This document shows, one piece after another, positions 63,522 to 64,000 of a stretch of DNA of 64,000 nucleotides. Under the pieces are notes generated by a model. It ran no database searches and had not been told where the DNA came from. It was given only the letters and a program-made list of their open reading frames with translations. The stretch comes from Ischnura elegans (taxonomy: Eukaryota > Arthropoda > Insecta > Odonata > Coenagrionidae): contig NC_060251.1 in assembly GCF_921293095.1 (NCBI RefSeq), positions 91,436,566 to 91,500,565 on the forward strand, given 5' to 3'. The stretch's first letter is position 1, and the number at the start of each line of letters is the position of its first letter. The position numbers and the translations under genes are program-made.

Positions 63522-64000
63522 AATACCTGATTGAAACTGATGGTGCAATAGCAGCTATACAAGACAGGCTTATCAGCGCAAAAAATCATAGAAAATTTAT
63601 AATGAAGGATATAATCGCATAACAAAATGTGAAACGCGTTATGCACACTGAAATTTTTTCAGGTACAAAAAGGTCACTCCTTCAAAATATTTTTCATTCT
63701 TTCCTACTCGTCAGCTTCATAATACGATCCTCTGAACATATGAAACCTCCCAAGATATTGCCGATGTGATCATCTTTTTTGACAATGAGTCAGTCAGTGT
63801 TTGCAGTTTTTTATACATCGATATACAAGGTGAGACTGAGCAATAGCCGTTTATCTGTAGATATTCCTTAAACTATCTTACTACTAATGCTAAAATTCAG
63901 GCAATTGGTGCATTTTTAATTGCTTATAAAGGTACCAAACGAGCCATACTAGGAAGGAATCTGAGTGAGCCCAGATGAGAGGTTGAGCTAACATGGATTG
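63522..64000. other. no feature recognised
   Basis: AT-rich end of the window; further exons of the minus-strand gene are possible, but none can be fixed. Confidence 0.4.

Overview
This is eukaryotic DNA that is mostly transposable elements. It is probably from an arthropod, most likely an insect: short GT-AG exons, a TATA plus TCATTC-type initiator in the LTR, a gypsy-type (Metaviridae) element with F-like env genes, a CR1/L2-like LINE, Tigger/pogo, hAT and piggyBac-like elements, and many nested non-autonomous copies. There are no bacterial features, rRNAs, tRNAs or CRISPR arrays that I can support. Host genes survive only as scattered exons.

Left third (0.5-20 kb). A 15.48-kb LTR element occupies 557-16036, flanked by an ATAT duplication, with 921-bp LTRs that look identical. 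Its order is LTR, gag, pol, a catalytically dead retropepsin-like ORF, env1, env2, LTR. The LTR carries a 17-nt start exon (ATG at 1290, donor at 1307). In unspliced RNA it is a 6-codon upstream ORF. Spliced to acceptors before ORF3, env1 and env2, it enters the same phase each time. Gag and pol are linked by an A AAA AAG slippery site. The element sits inside an intron of a plus-strand host gene (exons 344-452 and 16274-16325). Next come a TGGATATCCA-rich minisatellite and a minus-strand gene for a double-stranded-RNA-binding protein, whose first coding exon is split by a TA-flanked Tigger-like element (17959-19660).

Middle (20-44 kb). This holds a degenerate long-inverted-repeat element (about 21.3-24.0 kb), a perfect 24-bp-arm hairpin, a LINE with two intact ORFs on the minus strand (28.6-32.5 kb), a diverged tandem array that reverses orientation around a palindrome (34.2-36.8 kb), and a composite hAT element (37539-43071, 8-bp duplication). 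The hAT element encloses a hAT MITE, spliced hAT transposase exons, a THAP-domain exon and a truncated LTR retroelement.

Right third (44-64 kb). Minus-strand exons at 44.9-46.3 kb and 62.2-63.5 kb may belong to one host gene whose last part resembles a dsRNA-binding domain. Between them lie a 3.6-kb element with CAGGGTTCCCACTC ends, a second Tigger copy interrupted by a hAT element (the first copy shows the empty site), a long inverted repeat, a complete Tigger with intact 500-aa transposase, and a piggyBac-like MITE nested in another inverted-repeat element.

The strongest candidate for something undescribed is the gypsy element: two env paralogues (one without the fusion-peptide stretch and with SH2-type tyrosine motifs in its tail), a pseudo-protease, and an LTR microexon serving all three downstream genes. 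All calls come from reading the sequence. No database search was run.
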